Below are positions 57,941 to 60,312 of a DNA stretch of 60,312 nucleotides, piece after piece; the stretch's first letter is position 1; each line of letters starts with the position of its first letter. The notes under the pieces were generated by a model. That model saw only the letters and a list, made by a program, of their open reading frames with translations. It searched no databases and was not told where the DNA came from. Both the position numbers and the translations under genes were made by a program. The stretch is from Cyclobacteriaceae bacterium (GTDB lineage: Bacteria; Bacteroidota; Bacteroidia; Cytophagales; Cyclobacteriaceae): positions 1 through 60,312 of the forward strand of contig PXCO01000144.1 in NCBI GenBank assembly GCA_003565295.1, given 5' to 3'.

Positions 57941-60312
57941 ATGAAGTCTTTTTCCATTCGATTAAAATGGATAATTGGGTTTTTTTCCCTGTTGATCCTT
58001 CTTGCCCTATACACCTGGTTGATCACTTCTAAACCGGTTGAAACGGTGGACGGGCTTTCCGTTCCGGAAGGTTTTGAAGTCAGGGAGGTGGTGAAGTCAG
58101 GTTTGGTCAGCTACCCCATGTTTGCGGTCTATGATGATACCGGGAACCTTTATGTGTTCGAATCCAGTGGACAGACAGATGGCACGCAGGAAATTTTGGA
58201 AAACCCCAATTTTCAAATCCTTTTGCTTTCTGATACGAATGGAGATGGGGTCTTTGATGCACGTACCGTTTATGTAGACAATTTACCCTTTCCCATGGGA
58301 GGTGCTTTTTACGATGGTAGTCTATATGTGACCGCAGCGCCAGACTTGCTGAAATTTACCGACACAAACGGGGATGGCGTAGCAGATCAAAGAGAGGTGT
58401 TGCTTTCAGGCTGGAAACTCAATCACAATGCGGCAATTCTAAGTGGACCTTTTCATGGACCGGATGGTTGGTTGTATATGGCCGATGCTCGGAGGGGATT
58501 TGATATCACTACTAAGGAGGGGGAGCATATGGAGGGAGATGGGGCCAGAATATGGCGTTGCCTTCCTGATGGCAGTCAGCTTGAATCCTTTGCAGGAGGC
58601 GGCTTTGACAATGCGATAGAGCTTGTCTTTTCTCCTTCGGGAGAGGTGTTTGGTACTATGACTTATTTTGTGGATCCACAGGGAGGGTACCGGGATGCCC
58701 TGATGCACTGGGTGGATGGAGGGGTTTATCCCAAACCTAATCCCGTTATCGAAACTGATGAATTGGTGATGACCGGGGAGTTGATGCCGGTGATGACTAA
58801 GATGGCTCGTGTGTCACCGTCCGGACTGATGCGGATGGAGGGGGACCAGTGGGGCAGTGATTTTGATGGAAATTTGTTTCATGCCCAGTTTAATACCGGC
58901 AGGGTTGTTCGAAGTAAGTTAATTGGGGATGGGGCCAGTTACCGTACAGAAGATTCCTGGTTTTTGGAAAGCACCCGTTCGGATTTTCATCCCACTGATG
59001 TACTTCAGGCTGGGGATGGCGGGATTTTGGTGGTAAATACAGGGGGTTGGTTTATTGCCGGATGTCCCTTGTCACGCACAGCTAAGCCTGAATTCCAAGG
59101 GAGTATTTACCATATCCGTAAAAAGGGAACCAAACCTATGGTAGATCCCTTTGGCAATCGGATTTTGTGGGAGCAATTATCAATCTCCCAGAAAATTGAA
59201 CAACTCTCCCATTCTAGTACCTTCGTCCGCAAACGGGCAGTTGAAAACATTCTTAAAGAAGGGCCTAAGGCCTTTGCTCCTCTGGAAGAGGCGTTGAGAC
59301 ATGCTACTGATCATGAAGTAAGAACCCAAGTTGTTTTTTTACTCTACCGGCTGGGCGAGCAGGAAGGGCTAAAGGTCCTCATTAATTCGCTTGCTGACCC
59401 TCATCCAACTGTAAGGGCTGCGGTTGCCCGGGTCTTGGGATTAGTCCGGGAAAAATCGGCAGTTCAGCCTTTGATTTTTGCCCTTGCTGATGCTGAATTG
59501 TCCGTTGCTAGGCAAGCTGCTACTGCATTGGGAAGAATTGGTGAACAGGAGGCGGTGGCAGACTTGCTTCAGCTTATTGGTACTGTTGAGGACCGAATGG
59601 TAAATCATGCGGCAATTTATGCCCTTATCCAACTGGATAGCGACTTAGAACTTCAGTTGGCACTTAAAGATTCAAATCCCAACATTCAGCGGGCCGCTCT
59701 GATTGCATTGGATCAAAAACGTAATCATCTCCTTTCTGAGGAAAGTGTCCGGCCTTTCCTTGAAAGTGAAAACAGGCTGTTGGTAGAAACGGGGCATTGG
59801 GTGCTAACCCATCATCCCGAATGGACCGGTTTGGCAACCGAATATTTTAACCATTTGCTTTACACAGAGTGGGCAGAAAGTCGGGCATCCCTACAAGAGA
59901 TGCTTGCCATATTCGGCCGAATCCCGTCTTTTCAGCATGATTTTGCCAAGGTAATGCTTAACTCCCAATCCAACCCTGAAAGGCAGCAACAACTGCTAGA
60001 ATTGCTTAAATATGCACCCTTGGAAGACTTTCCGGCATCCTGGAAGTCAGCCTTGAAAACCTGGATGGGAACCACTGGCGAAAAGGTGGATATTGGAGTT
60101 ATGGACCTGATCATTTCAAGAGGATTGACGGGGTTTGAGTCCGAGTTGAAAAGTGTAGTGGCTTCCTCCGGTACATCCTACAGCATAGCATTAAGGGCCA
60201 GGAAGGCACTGTCCACTGGTGGTTATGTCCTCTCTGAAGAAGAGGTTTCGGAAATCATTCAAAAGGCCAGGTTCTTGGAAGATCCTCATGAGACCGGATT
60301 AAGTCTTTCTTT
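57941..60312 (+). CDS. Membrane-anchored PVC-type beta-propeller/HEAT-repeat protein (3' truncated)
   Basis: An open frame runs from ATG 57941 to the right edge without a stop, giving at least 790 residues. Residues about 8-28 form a membrane anchor or uncleaved signal (WIIGFFSLLILLALYTW). A six-bladed-propeller-type region follows, with GLSVPEGFEVREV, LSDTNGDGVFDARTVYVDNL, FTDTNGDGVADQREVL and GPDGWLYMADARRG; the DTNGDG segments look like calcium sites. From about residue 420 come HEAT-like repeats (RAAVARVLGLVRE; ARQAATALGRIGEQEAV). The layout matches PVC-type membrane-bound dehydrogenase proteins, many of which end in a haem-binding CxxCH cytochrome domain; that part would lie beyond the window. 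The function is probably periplasmic and oxidative, inferred from the family. Confidence 0.82.
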   Translation, partial: MKSFSIRLKWIIGFFSLLILLALYTWLITSKPVETVDGLSVPEGFEVREVVKSGLVSYPMFAVYDDTGNLYVFESSGQTDGTQEILENPNFQILLLSDTNGDGVFDARTVYVDNLPFPMGGAFYDGSLYVTAAPDLLKFTDTNGDGVADQREVLLSGWKLNHNAAILSGPFHGPDGWLYMADARRGFDITTKEGEHMEGDGARIWRCLPDGSQLESFAGGGFDNAIELVFSPSGEVFGTMTYFVDPQGGYRDALMHWVDGGVYPKPNPVIETDELVMTGELMPVMTKMARVSPSGLMRMEGDQWGSDFDGNLFHAQFNTGRVVRSKLIGDGASYRTEDSWFLESTRSDFHPTDVLQAGDGGILVVNTGGWFIAGCPLSRTAKPEFQGSIYHIRKKGTKPMVDPFGNRILWEQLSISQKIEQLSHSSTFVRKRAVENILKEGPKAFAPLEEALRHATDHEVRTQVVFLLYRLGEQEGLKVLINSLADPHPTVRAAVARVLGLVREKSAVQPLIFALADAELSVARQAATALGRIGEQEAVADLLQLIGTVEDRMVNHAAIYALIQLDSDLELQLALKDSNPNIQRAALIALDQKRNHLLSEESVRPFLESENRLLVETGHWVLTHHPEWTGLATEYFNHLLYTEWAESRASLQEMLAIFGRIPSFQHDFAKVMLNSQSNPERQQQLLELLKYAPLEDFPASWKSALKTWMGTTGEKVDIGVMDLIISRGLTGFESELKSVVASSGTSYSIALRARKALSTGGYVLSEEEVSEIIQKARFLEDPHETGLSLS

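Noticed and set aside
1-60312. CRISPR arrays, insertion sequences, prophage genes or an antiphage defence island
   Set aside because: No regularly spaced repeats, transposase, integrase, capsid or known defence gene is present; the dispersed repeat is not regularly spaced and encodes no protein.

Overview
The window comes from a Bacteroidota chromosome, most likely the Cytophagales and probably a Cyclobacteriaceae relative (Echinicola/Cyclobacterium/Algoriphagus type). The reasons are a SusC/SusD pair, menaquinone synthesis by MenA, many lipoprotein signals, few Shine-Dalgarno sequences, and several promoter-like octamers of the Bacteroidota form TAnnTTTG. The genus is an inference. No phage, insertion sequence, transposase or CRISPR array is visible.

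Layout. 1-2915: end of a trehalose-phosphate synthase/phosphatase gene, a Tat-type enolase-superfamily protein and a ZupT-like zinc transporter. 3617-10059: susC, susD and a second exported enolase-superfamily protein, an operon with internal and terminal hairpins, probably for uptake and processing of a sugar acid. 10314-15742: alpha/beta hydrolase, membrane metallophosphoesterase and cholesterol-oxidase-like GMC oxidoreductase, with a tandem repeat inside the cluster. 15864-17478: a PEP-hydrolase-family TIM barrel overlapping an AAC(3)-fold acetyltransferase. 17602-23171: a small exopolysaccharide cluster (glycosyltransferase, Wza-like lipoprotein, Wzc-like kinase, RmlB). 23178-24795: thyA facing a pabC-like gene. 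25000-27662: TolC and HlyD-type efflux subunits without an inner-membrane pump. 27957-29227: a His-rich lipoprotein divergent from a second ZIP transporter, with a palindromic operator between them. 29396-35354: a small unknown protein, YciH, a double universal stress protein, MenA, a glutathione-peroxidase lipoprotein, ArgS and a truncated GH67-like gene. 35520-36803: a DUF445 membrane protein.

36804-50333 is 13.5 kb on the minus strand holding three histidine kinases. The middle one is a protein of about 2926 residues that fuses CheB, CheR, a coiled coil, about a dozen PAS domains, three GAF-like regions and a kinase core. No receiver domain is present anywhere in the window. 50579-55815: an ADP-ribosylglycohydrolase lipoprotein overlapping an APH-family kinase, divergent from a large FAD/Fe-S dehydrogenase. 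55918-60312: cbpA and cbpM separated by a repeat, tRNA-Val(GAC), another repeat copy, and the 5' part of a large PVC-type beta-propeller/HEAT protein that runs off the end.

The best candidate for something undescribed is a dispersed repeat of about 160-200 bp (five copies, two in tandem). Its right end is an A-rich leader finishing exactly at an ATGAAA start codon, and its left end also begins with ATGAAA or a decayed form. At cbpA-cbpM, removing the repeat in silico restores an ATGA stop/start overlap. This suggests an element that targets start codons and supplies a new leader to the downstream gene.
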